DNA of 64,000 bases. Source: Gonium pectorale (taxonomy: Eukaryota; Chlorophyta; Chlorophyceae; Chlamydomonadales; Volvocaceae). The notes under the pieces are model-generated. The model had not been told where the DNA came from. It did no database searches and worked only from the letters and a program-made list of their open reading frames with translations. Made by a program: the position numbers and the translations under genes. Numbering within the stretch: the first letter of the stretch is position 1; every line of letters begins with the position of its first letter. Location of the stretch: assembly GCA_001584585.1 (NCBI GenBank), contig LSYV01000039.1, positions 430,159 through 494,158 of the forward strand, written 5' to 3'. Positions 48,101 through 60,100 of the stretch are shown in pieces.

Positions 48101-51100
48101 AGGCTTCGTCCACCAATCTGCGAAAAGAACCAAAGGAGCCCTTAGCTTCTGTCACGCTGCGGTTTGTCGCTGATCCAACAGGCCCATCTGTTGCAGCTTG
48201 CCCGATAGCATATGGACCAACACATATCAACATGGTTGAGCGTCCCGGGCCAGTCGTGCGCACCTTGTCAATAAGATCCCCAGCAGTCTCCGGGCCCTGA
48301 GGCTCCACCTCTCCAAGCGTATCATGAACTCCCTGGAAGATGGTGCTGAATGACCGCTGCGAGCTCTGGCGCACTGCCGCTGATGGCATCTTTGCCAAGA
48401 GCCGTTGGCTAATGTGCACCGATGCGAAGGAGCCCTGGCTCTGGAGGTCCTCATGTGATGCGTGTGGACCATCGCGCCCTCGGGCAGTCCGTGACGCACT
48501 GCGTGAGAGCACCTGACCGCGTGATTCATCCTGGGCAAGGTGCGAGCTCTCACGCATTGACAGGGCCCGAGAGGGACTTCGCATAACGGGCCGCAGAGGG
48601 CTGCCCCGGGGCGTTCGCTGTGCTCCGGAAGCTGCATCTCCGAGATGCGACTGTGGACGTCCGTTCTCTTGACGAAGTCTAGAGAGCGGCATGTTCACTG
48701 CACTGCGAGCACTGGCAGAGCCGCCAGCCTGGGTAGTGCCGCCGCCAACGCTGCTGCCGCGAGCCGCCCGTGAACCAACCTCCTCAGCCCAGGCGCGCTG
48801 TTGAGCTGTGTCACGAGTCCCAGCCGCTGGCGAGGCATTGCCACCTCCGTAGCGCCGCACCTCGTGGGTCCCGCCACGAGCAGCCGTTAAGCCCAGAGGA
48901 CTGACAATCCTGCTTACGGGCTGTCCGGAGGATGCCAGTAAATCATCGCCAAGCAACGAGTTGGAACCGACCACAGGGTCTTCCTCCGAGGCGGAGAAAG
49001 GATGCAGTAACGAGGACTGCATTGAGCCGGCTGCAGGGTCGTTTGATTCCCCGGCACCAGCAAACCGCGACCCTCGCAGCACGTCAGTGCTCCTGGATAA
49101 GGGTGACGCGCTCCCGGCACCAGCGCTGCCCTGCTCGAATCGGGCAGCACCGCCTAGCTGTTGCCCAGCACGGCTGTGCATCTGAGCCCTGGTTGAGCCG
49201 CCTAACTCCATCCGGGAGGAGCCGCCCTGACCGGAGGGCCCACTGGACGCAACCCGACCAGCACTGCCAAGCTCGGCCTGAAGAGCGGTGCTCAGCTCAG
49301 TCCGAGAGTTGTTGCGCATGTCGATCGGGGAGGCAACGTCCAGTGATGAACCACCCATCCCAACCTGGGAGTTGCCGCTAAGCTGAGCCATGGTTGAGGC
49401 GCCTAACTCCACCCGGGAAGAGCCGCCCTGACCGGAGGGCCCACTGGACGCAACACGGCCAGTACTGCCAAGCTCGGCCTGGAGAGCGGTGCTCAGCTCA
49501 GTGTGAGAGTGGTTGCCCAGGTCGATCGGGGAGGTAACGTCCAGTGACGAGCCACCCATCCCAACCTGGGAGTTGCCGCTAAGCTGACCTCGGGCAGCAG
49601 TGCCAAGCTTGGCTCCAGCCGGCCCACCCGCCAGACTATGGCCGGTCACCTGCACGGAAAGCAGAAGGAGGCAGAAGCAAAATAGGTGAGGACATGCCCA
49701 TTGCTTGATTAGGTATCAAGAGTTGAGCGGGCAAAACGGCGCCATGAACTGACCGCCGAGGCATCTGGCTGAGAGAGCGTTGCTTGCAGTGCGTTAACTC
49801 CAGGGGCGCCAGGCCCTTGAGGCGGCTGGGCTCTCGCGAGCACAGAGGCCTCCGGGGCGAGGGCAGCGGCGTTGCTTGCCTGCATCATCACAACAAGACG
49901 CACCAGTGCCGTCAGTATGGTTAAGAGCACTGCGGTGTAAAAACGGAGGAACCGCATGGCTGTACAGCATGCAGTATCCGTACCTGTTCTTCAAGCTGCT
50001 GGATCACCGGCTCCAGCTTTGCACGCTGCTCCTCAACCTAACGGCCATGGGAGATACCACAGGTTTTCCACATTTTTTCTTGCAGCTAGGATGTGAAGAT
50101 CCGTGACAACGGTAAAACGAACAACGGATGAAGTCACGTCTTCAGGGGACATCTGCCGAGACCCCACCCGCAGAGCCTGCTGCGATGCAGCAGCAGCAGT
50201 CTCCCGGTCCTTGTCCAGCTCCAGCTGCTTTGCACGCACAGATGCACGTAAGGCCGACGCCTGCTGCTTTGCACGAGCCACGTGGATCATGCTGCTGGCG
50301 AGTTCGCCAGGGCGCACGCTGCCACTTGACATCTGCAGGGTACAGGTACATAGAAACCGGCTTAGCATGTTACGGGCGTCTTGCCACAGATGGGGTTGCA
50401 GCGGCAGGATGGCATACCTGTTCCTCGATTGCCACAAGATCTTTCTCAATCGCTGCGAGTGCACGCCGCTCCTGGACTGCCGCAGCCTGCTTTCGAGATG
50501 CGTCCTGGAGTTTGTTGGCGGCAGTCATCTGGCTGACGAGCACTGATGTCGACAGGTGGTGCGCATTGGAGACCTGTCATGGCAGGGATTGATGCGCCGG
50601 GGTGCAGGGTCAGATCAGGCAAATCCGGTTAGACGGTAATATGCTGCTGGTCATCCCTTGTGTAAGACCCGACCTACCTGCTGCAGCACCTCAGCCTTTG
50701 CAGAGGCGCGCAACCGGGCCACCTCAACTGCTTCAGCAAGCTCCCGGGCCTCAGCTGTGTGCTTATGTGCATCAGCCTCGGTCTGTTCTGCTTGAGCCAG
50801 GAGTCCATCGGATTGTTGTTGCAAGCTGCAAGGCAAAAACAAAGGGCAGCTATAAGTTTGCCGGTTTTACGGGGAAATGCATTGCTGTGCACCAGCACTG
50901 GGCTGGGCTAATCCCCAATCGTACAACCGCCCCTGAACCTCAGGTCTCGTACCTGTCTGCCATGGCTCGCGCAGCTTCAGCCTCAACATGCTGCCCGTTG
51001 GCCGCAAACCTCCGGGCCGACTCGCGATGCTGCGCCGCCTGGCGCTGCAAGTCCGCAGCTTGCTTTCTATGCTGCACCGCCGCCGAGGCCATCGTTTGCG

Positions 51101-54100
51101 ACAGCTCAGCGGCTGCCCTTGCCCTGTCCTGAAGCTCGCCAAGGGGTGTCTCTGCTTCCTCAAGCTCCTCGCGGGCCTAAACATGAGGTTGCCAGACCGT
51201 CATGCATGCCAATGTAGCTGCAGAGGCATTTGCACGCATGCTCTTACCGCTTGCAGGCGAACGTCCCACGCCACCATGTTCGACGCCGATGCTGCCGCCT
51301 TTCTGGCCTCCCTCACCCAATCCTCCCGCAGCTTCACCGCCATCTCCTCCGATGCCATCTGATCCACAAGCTGCTTATGGCGGGTTTGAGCAGTCTCCAC
51401 ATCGGTCTTGGCCTGCTGCCGGCGCTGCGTAAGGTCTGCTGCCTTCTCCTCTAGGGCGGCAAGCTGTGCTCGCAGGACTGGATCTGCCTGTGTATGGGTT
51501 GGCACAACCGTTTCAACCGAGTGCAATACAAGACAATCCGGTTATATGCCCTTCTACTCTTACACGGAGACCGACCTTCTTCTGCGGGTCCTGTAGGCTC
51601 CGCCGCAGCTCCGTGGTAGCCGTCTCGCACATTTCCGATGCCTTTGCCAGAAGCTCCAGTGCCTTCGTGCGGTGCGTAAGCTCGTGCTCAACCGCATTCA
51701 CCACAGCACGGGTTTCCTGCAGCGCATTCTGGTTCGTCGCCAACTCCTCGCTGGCCTGTAGGGCCTGTTTCAGCATGGCCACCTCTTGCTCGTGGTATTG
51801 CAGCCGGTCCAAGCTGGCTTGCACCTGAGCCGGCGGTGCGTCGTCCATGGAAGCTTGCGCAGCCTGCAGAGGGAAGAAACGGTATCCGATCCGTCCGCTG
51901 CATTCCGTGCAAGCATACCAATGGTACAGCAGCTGCCTCACCCGAGCGGCGTCGAGCTTCTGCTCCGCCTCTTCCAACTGCCGTTTCAGCTCTTCTTGTA
52001 CAACAATACCCTTGGCTTCGTGCGGTCGCGCGCTGCCAAGGGGTCCTGAACTGCCGTGGGCGCCGGAGCTTCTGTGGGTGCCAGGGTTTCCATGGGCCCC
52101 GAAGCTGTCGTAGGGGCCTGAGCTGCCGTGGGACTGAGAGCTGCCGTCAACAATATCCGCGAGTAGTTGGGCCTGCTGCTGGCGGAACTCAGCATCAGCC
52201 TTCGCAAGCTCAGCCTCGAGCGCCAGAAGCGCCTGGGCGGCATTCCCATCTGGCAGCAGGGGGAACGCGCCGCTGGAACCCGGAGACTCTCCAGGACGGG
52301 CTCTGACGGCGGCATACATGTCGTGTTCACCCTGAGCAAGAGCAAGGACCAGGGTGCAGGGAACCATAGTTCCCAACGTCAGCAGTTACAATTTCTGGTG
52401 TAATCCCATATAGTACCATTTACAGACCAGAAATGTGCGGAGGGTAAGAAGGAGGCAACGAGATTTGCGACTCGAACAGCGAGGACATGTCGATACAACG
52501 GTACAGGGAATGGTAGCAAAAACCAAGGAGAAGCCAGGAAGATTTGCCCACCTTTGAGGCTTCAGACACCTCATCTGTGTAAACAGCTTGCGAGCCTGGC
52601 ACGGGAGCTGTAGCCGCACGCAGGGCTGACGCAGGGTCAGCACCACCACCGCCAACTAGCAGGCTCGCATTCGGGCTCGAGTGGTCGCCATCCGCAGCGC
52701 TTTCCGGAGAGCCCCCTCCCTTGACAGCCTGAGGGAAGCCCGAAGAGCCCCACTTGTCTGCAGACCACTGTGCACTGCCATGCAAGCCGGCCGCAGCTGC
52801 GCCCTAAAGACAAGACCAGAATGGAAAGGGACAAGGGACATATGAATATTTACAGGGAATAACTACATGTCTTGTGCATTTTAAGTGTCAGGGTTACCTG
52901 GGCAGCAGGCTGCCACGCCTCCTCGTCGTGTTGATGACTGGTGCCCGTATTGTCCTGAATGGCTAGCCGAATCCGCCGCCGCTCCTGCTGAATGCGATCC
53001 TGCAGGTCTGCTACGTTGGTGGCATCCGACCCCAGTCCTTGGAGCATGGTTGCAGTGGTCCGGGCCGACTGCGTGAAACCATTGTTCAATGTGATGTCCG
53101 AGTACGCAGTTGTACTGCCGAAGTCCTGTGTCAAGACGGAGAACAACGATTCAGTCTGGGAGGTTCTTGTGATTATACCTGCGGGTCCATTGCCAAAGCA
53201 GTAGCTGGGAACGGTCAGGGCCACGTTCGTGGAGCCCCAGGACAACGTTTGCGACCCATAGGTCGGCGTGCGCTCATCTCTCACACAGCGGTTTACTGGG
53301 CGCACTGAAAGGATTAGACAGCTCTCCTATGTTTTTGCAAACGTTCACGCCAGAACACACCTGGTCAGCTGAGGATCGTGTGACGGAGCCACGAAGAGGA
53401 TCCTGATCCCATCGATCTTCACCTGTCTCGACACCATCGCGGCTGCTATTGTCAAGACCGGAGCGAGTTGCTGCTTCCAGGCTAAAGCGGGACGGCTGGT
53501 GGCCCCGCATCGACGGCCGCGAAAGGTCGTCGGCCGCGGCTGAGAGGTGCATGAGAGCTCCTTGCAGGTCGTCGCCCGATGCTTGCTGTAAGCTCGGCAG
53601 GGCCCTCTGCAGTCAGAATAATCCTTGATACACAGGAGCCTATGGGCTTCGGCACGGTTCCACCAAACAGCTGCAGGGGTGAGCATCCAGCAGGCATGAC
53701 AAGTGCCTGCCCTAGCTCACAAGCACGTCTTGCTGTTTCTTTTCATGAAGGGACATATGTGCGTACTAGAGAATCCGGATGAATTACCTGGTCCGCGGAA
53801 CCATGGGTAACCGAGCCTTGAAGCGTGGTTGAGTACCCCTGAGATCCAGAGCGATCCACAGAGCCAAGCAGCCCCGGGTCCGAGGCCATTCCCCGGGGCA
53901 TCGAGCCTTGACTATGGACGAATGGAAACTGCTGGATTCCTGCCATGCCCACTCCCTGGCCAGCATCTCGGGAGCCATGCTCGACTTCGCCCTGAGTTTC
54001 GAGACTGGCCCTTGGACGGACGGTCAGAGAAGCCTGGCGGCACGCATGATGACCAAGTCATGTCGGTATTGGGGATACCATAGAAGTGGATATAACGGAA

Positions 54101-57100
54101 GGCAAGTGAACAGCAATGGGTCACTCCCTTCATTACGCCGGGATCTGTACCTGCTGTGCATGCCGTAACGAAAGGCCTAGGGGTTGCTCCAGCTGTCGGT
54201 CACCCGCAGCTGATGTCAGCGCGCCGCGTGCTGTCGCAGATGTGTAGAAGTCCAGGGCCGAAGTGCCAGACAGCTGGGTATGCCGGCCTCTGTCCTGCCC
54301 GATACCCTCCACAGACCCTAAACCAGCCGGGCCAGCCGCATTGGCAGAGTCCTGGGCCGAAGTTGACGATGACGAGTTGCTATGCTTGGCGGCCTACGCG
54401 CAAGACCAAAGCGTGCCAGTTGGTATCAAACGTGCAAACGGATCAACGTGGACGAACATTTCATGCGCGTCGTCCTGGTAGATACATCTGCTCTGCTATG
54501 ATGTACATGGTACATTGCTTACCTAGGCGATAACAAACAACGAGACGGGAAGCTTAAGGGAACCCGGTGCCGTGTAATCACAGCTAGAGATAGCCACGGG
54601 GCGAGAAGTGACTGACTTGACATGCCCTAGCAGCATCTTGGAGCATACCTGCTCAAGCGCGCCTGCGATACGGACGTCCCGGGCTGCAGACTCAGCCTGC
54701 GCTGCCTCCTGCTCACGCTTGACTGCCTCGATACACTGTTCCGCTTGCGCAAAGCTGCTAGCGTACTGCTCCATGGCCTGCTGCACGCCAGCTACAGCAG
54801 ATGGATCTTGATGCTCCGGCCCTGACACCAGTTGTGGGAGGGACACGATCAAATGCCGTTGTGACTTCAGCAGCAAACGGTAGATGGGGAACTCACACGC
54901 CGGCGGTGCACATGGTTGTTCCTAACACACACTGACACGTACCATCACGCATGCGCACGATCTCCTGTTGCGCTCCCAAGGTCATGGCCGACATGGCGTG
55001 TCGGTAGCCCTCAACAGCATGCTGCACGCCTTCATCCGCCTCCTTGGCCGCGTCCGTGTAGCGCTCGAGAACGCCCTTCAGCGTCTGGGCGGTTACGTCC
55101 GCCTCTACCTCCTGGAGATCGGGCAAAGGCCGCCAAGGTAACGCATGTACACAGGCAAGTCAGGCTGCACACGAATACAGCAAGTTGCGAACATTCAGTG
55201 TCATTGTTTCTTACTTTGAGGTGAGACTCCCGCGCCCGATGGTGCGCAGCCTCCAACGCCGCTTGCAGCTGGTTGGTATGGGCTTCTGCCTCTACGTGCT
55301 TGTTCCGAGCGCGCTGCAGCTCGTAGCGCGTTGTCAAGGCCTGCGCAGTGCTACCCTGCGCCTCAAACACCGCAAGCTGCTCCTCAAGGTTTTGCACGTG
55401 CTGAAGCAGATGACTGTCAACGGTGCGGGCGGCCTCCGTCTGCTCCTTCAGAAGTGATACCTCTGCCTCGGCGGCGCGTGCGTTCTGGTGGGCGTTGCGC
55501 TGGACGCTGACAGCGTGGCGATAGGTGTTGATGTTCGACGCAAGAGCCTCGTGGCATGAGGCGCTCTGGGCCAGGGCGGTCTCCTACGAAGTGTGGTAAC
55601 AGGCATAAAAATGTGATTTGCACGGTTACCACACTGTCACAATTTACAGAGTTTGCTATAAGCGTCAGCGCAACTGACACATAGGAGTGGCAGCGCTCTG
55701 CGTGCCTGGCGAGTACTCACCACAAGGGCAGATGCATTGGCTACTGCCAGAGCGCGACCGGCTGCGCCTTCTGCATCGATGCCCTCGACACCTGGCGGCA
55801 GGGCAGCCATAAGCGCCTGCAGCCGCGACCGGCGCTCGTCGTCGCCGTGGTGCTGGACCTCCACGAAACCCGCAAAGTCACGCAGCTGCTCCTGTAACCT
55901 GACTGAGTTGGCTACTGCTGCCGCGAGGTCAGCGTCATCCACGTCCGATTCTTCAAGGATGCTTGCCAGGGGTCCGTGGCCCTCCCACCTGCAAGGGTAG
56001 CGTGGAGGCACGTTAGACTCACCGTTCTCGACCACTGCCGGCGCCTAGATGCAACACCACAGTTTGGAAACCGACCTGATATCGGGCAACACCGGCGGGA
56101 CAACTGCCCCCTCCACCTCCAGCTCTTGCAGAAGCCGGGCCAGCTTCGAGCTCTTCCCGTCATTTCCGTCTGCCCCGGTGCTGCCAGGACCAAGCTGCGC
56201 TGCTATGTCCCCGGGGGCGGTTGTAGGGCTAAGTGTATCGCCAGGATATGGGCGCGCAGATTCGAGGTATGAGGGGGCCCCAGCGCCCGCCTCACCGCTG
56301 GAGTGCGGCGATGATGAGCTGGAACCAACGAGGCCCCGGGTTAAAGCTGCATGCCCCAAGGCCGACTGCGCTGCGGCTTCCGACATGAGACCAAATGCCC
56401 CGTCTGGGCTGCTTGAGGATGTGGACGTACTACCGACGAACGGCTGTGCTAATCCGCGACGGAGCAGGCTGGATGAACTAGTGGAGGAATCGGAGCCATG
56501 CTCCTGGCCCTTCTTTGAATAGTCAAGCTCTTGTCGCAGCCTGGAGGATGCGGCGTCGCATGAGCAGCCCCTCAATTGCATTATGCTTGCGACTTGCGGC
56601 GCGGACGTGACCAGCAACCATTTACAGTCTATGTTGTATGTGCGTATGCGCCAGCCAGGCATGGAGATCCCCACCAAAACCCGTCATATCACAAACACAT
56701 TGCAGGCGCAGAAAGACCAGACGCGGCCTCACCTAGAGCCCGGGTAGGCAGACGCCTCCTCTGCCAGCTGCAGCGGTGAAGTCGCTTGTTGACGACCCAG
56801 TGGGCCAGACTCATCACTGGGGAATGAATTAGAGATGTCAGCTCGCGCAAGGCCTTGGCCCGGCGGCCCGTACAAGTCGCCGGGAACTGACTGTACCGGG
56901 GGTCCACGAACATGGCCGCCGGGTACGGCCGCACTGTTAAGCAAATGCCCCGGCACGCTCTGGTAGCCATACGGCCCACGCGCACCGCCTGCAAACGGCT
57001 GACGCGGTTCAGGCCCCGCAAGGTCTTGAGCAAGTAAACCGCCTGAGGTTTCGTCAGCGACATGTGGGACGAACCCGCCGTGAGCGCTGCCACCGTCGGG

Positions 57101-60100
57101 ATGCTGCGCTGGTCCTGCAGCGTGACGGACGCCTAGCGGTCCACCAGCACTGCCGAGATGCTGCGAGTATGCCAAAGTCGCAGAGGAGCCGTGTTGGAAG
57201 GCGATGCTTGGGAGATGCCCCGCCCCCGCGTGGATGACGCCACCCGGGGCGGATGGCGCTGCACCAGGCGCACCTTGGTAGTCAACTGCACTACCATCGT
57301 CGAGGTCCAACGGATCTGTTGAGAGCCCGTGGGTATTAATGCCGCCGGGGCCTGACTGCCCGACGCCTGGGATCAGGCTTCCGGGTGCCGATGTGATGCT
57401 CGACAGACGCCCTGCTGCCTCTGTGTTCGAAAACCCCAGCTGCCCGCCTGTACTGCCAGGGTACTGCTGCGGCGAGCGCGCGCTTACCAAACCTCCAGTG
57501 AACACGCCGCCGTGGAGCTGTGCCGCTACACCTGCCCCGCCAAAGGTGGGTGCACCTTCGGCGGGCGGCCCCTGAGTGTCGTTCCGGTAGTTCTGCGACG
57601 TATCAGCCGCCAAGGTATTGCCATAAGGCTGCGAACTGCTGCCGGTAAGCGCTTGCCTTCCACTGCCTGGGGCTAGGCGCTCAGTGGCGGAAACGCTGCC
57701 AGGAGGCAGTACCGATCCGCCATCGGCAGGATAGCCCGGTGACGCAGGCGTCCCACCAGAAAACAGCTGGGACGAATTGCCGCTTGCGCTCCCTTGAGGG
57801 TAGGAGCTGCTGGAAGCAGGGAACCCTGCACCACCTAGCGGGGGCACCCCCGCGAGAGCACCGTCGACCAGCGGGCGTGATGCCCCGGCGCCCACCGACT
57901 CGGGTGCACCGCCAGGATAGTGTTGTGGCATATCGGCGATGGAACCGCCTTTGGTGTAGGCGCTGCCCCCGCCACGGCCAAAGATCGGCTGTCCACTGCC
58001 TGAGATGGGGCCGCCTGGGGCCGAGGCACTGCCAGGCAGCGGCCCTGATGCGCCGCCGGGCCCACTTTCGCGAGAGTCATGCCCAGCTCCGCGAAAATAC
58101 GGCTGCGACGGGTCGAGTCTAGGAAGGTTTGCCACTCCCGCATACATCGCCTGCGCTGCACCGCTCTGAGCGGCTTCCGATGAAGCGTTAGCCGAAGAGG
58201 CATAGGCGCTTACAGGTGAGCTTGGGGAACGGAGCCCCCCAGTACCGGACACGCGGTCATCAGTGGATTGTGACGCGTAGCCTCTAGGTTGGCCGGTGAC
58301 ACCGGTTGAGCTACCCTGTGGGTCGTGCCCCGTGCTGTGCTGAGCCAGGCCGTAAGCGCCAGGCGAATCGCCAGGCGACATACTTGCTCCGTAGTAGCCA
58401 ATACCGCTCCCGGGGTGCAGCGGTGACCCCTCATCCCTGGACAAGCCCGCGGGGCCAGATGCGCTTGCAGGTAGCGGCTGCTCCGTACTGGCGAGGATGA
58501 ATCCTGGGGCGGATGCGCTGCCAGGGAGGAGCTCCACAGCGTATTGAACTGCAGCCCGCGGAGGCCATCCAGCGTCTACAGGATACGGCTGTGAACCTTC
58601 AGGCCTAGAAAGGCCCGCAGGGCCAGAAGCACTTTCTGGGAGCCAGTAACCGGCAGTGCCGTAGGCGACGCCAGACGGTGCGGACGAGCTGCCAGGAAGC
58701 TGCTGTACCGTGTCTGCCCGTAGCAGTCCAGGCGTGCCGACCACGCTGTCCGGGAGCGTCTGCCCAGTGTCAGCCCTAAGAAGGCCGGGGGCACTGAAAA
58801 CGCTACCAGAGATTGACTGTGAGGCCTCGGACCGAGGCCAGCCCGGCGTTCCTGACGCTGGACCTGGCCCCATCAAGGATCGCTCTACGCCGCCAGCAGG
58901 CCCCTGCGTGCCGGAAAGCAAGCAGCACCATGTCAGGGCATGCATTGTCATTGGAGAGAGCTACAGTAGGAACGGAGACTTATCAGCTTCCGCACAGCTT
59001 TCGTACTGCCGATGTGGGTGAAACGGGGTTCACACATTTCATGACCGTACGCCCTTTCGGCGTCCGAGCAAGGATTGCCCGTTACCGCCACGCCCGCAAC
59101 CTATATAAAATCGGCACTTACCCAAGACGCCATGGAGGTCTCCCCAACAGCACCGCTGTGCCTCTTGTCATCAAAACCTACCGGCAAACATCGCATACAC
59201 TCAGTGGCCATGTCGCAACACATAAGCTGAACTGCGCAAAGCGCTCACCAGCTTCCGCCTCAGCGGCCGGCAGTGTACTGGTTGAGCCACGTTCCGCGTA
59301 GCTGGACGCGTGCGATGGATGGAACCGCGAGTCAGCGTGCAGATTGCCGATACTGACGCCTGCAAGGCTCGACCTCCGAGACAGCATGCTAGGTGACGCC
59401 ATCATAACGGTGGCCATCTGCATGGACGAAAAGGCACCGACCTTACCAACCTTATAGTTGACATGCACGCCTGGGCAAGTCAAGGCCAGAATGCGCACCT
59501 CTTCTTGCGTCAACGGCTGGACCTCAAGGTGCGGCAGCGAAGCATATGGCTTCCACCCGTGCCGCGGGTTGGCTTGCAGTGCAGGTAGGACCTGCTCAGT
59601 CCTGGCGGAGTCGCGCACGGCAGAGTCACGCAAACCGGAGTCGCGCATGCCGGACTCCCGCATGATGGACTCGCGCATGACGGAGTCACGTACGCCGTGC
59701 GGTGCCCTACAGGGGAAGAGAGGACCAGGGGCATGTGAGGGCGTCTTCCCCGCCCCGAGTCGGGGGGAATGGGCCCAGATGACGCGGATGCTGCAGTGGG
59801 CGCGGATCTAATGCATACAATGCGGCTACGCAAGCAAGGGATGTGGCCATGTTGTGGGGACTAGTGCACTGGTGACAGAAATGAACTCCGCTACCACCCA
59901 TCTACGAGGGATCCCGGAGATCACACAGCCAAGCTCACCCGCGGCGGCTGATCTCGTTTTGCAGCTGCTCTGCGGCTTTTTCCACGTCGTGCAGGCCTTG
60001 CACCAGGTACCGAGACTGCACCTGCGCGTCTGCTGCCACTTTCTCCCGCAGCTGCAATGCGGCCTTAGCTTTGTCAGCCTCGACCCGCAGCTCTTCCGAA

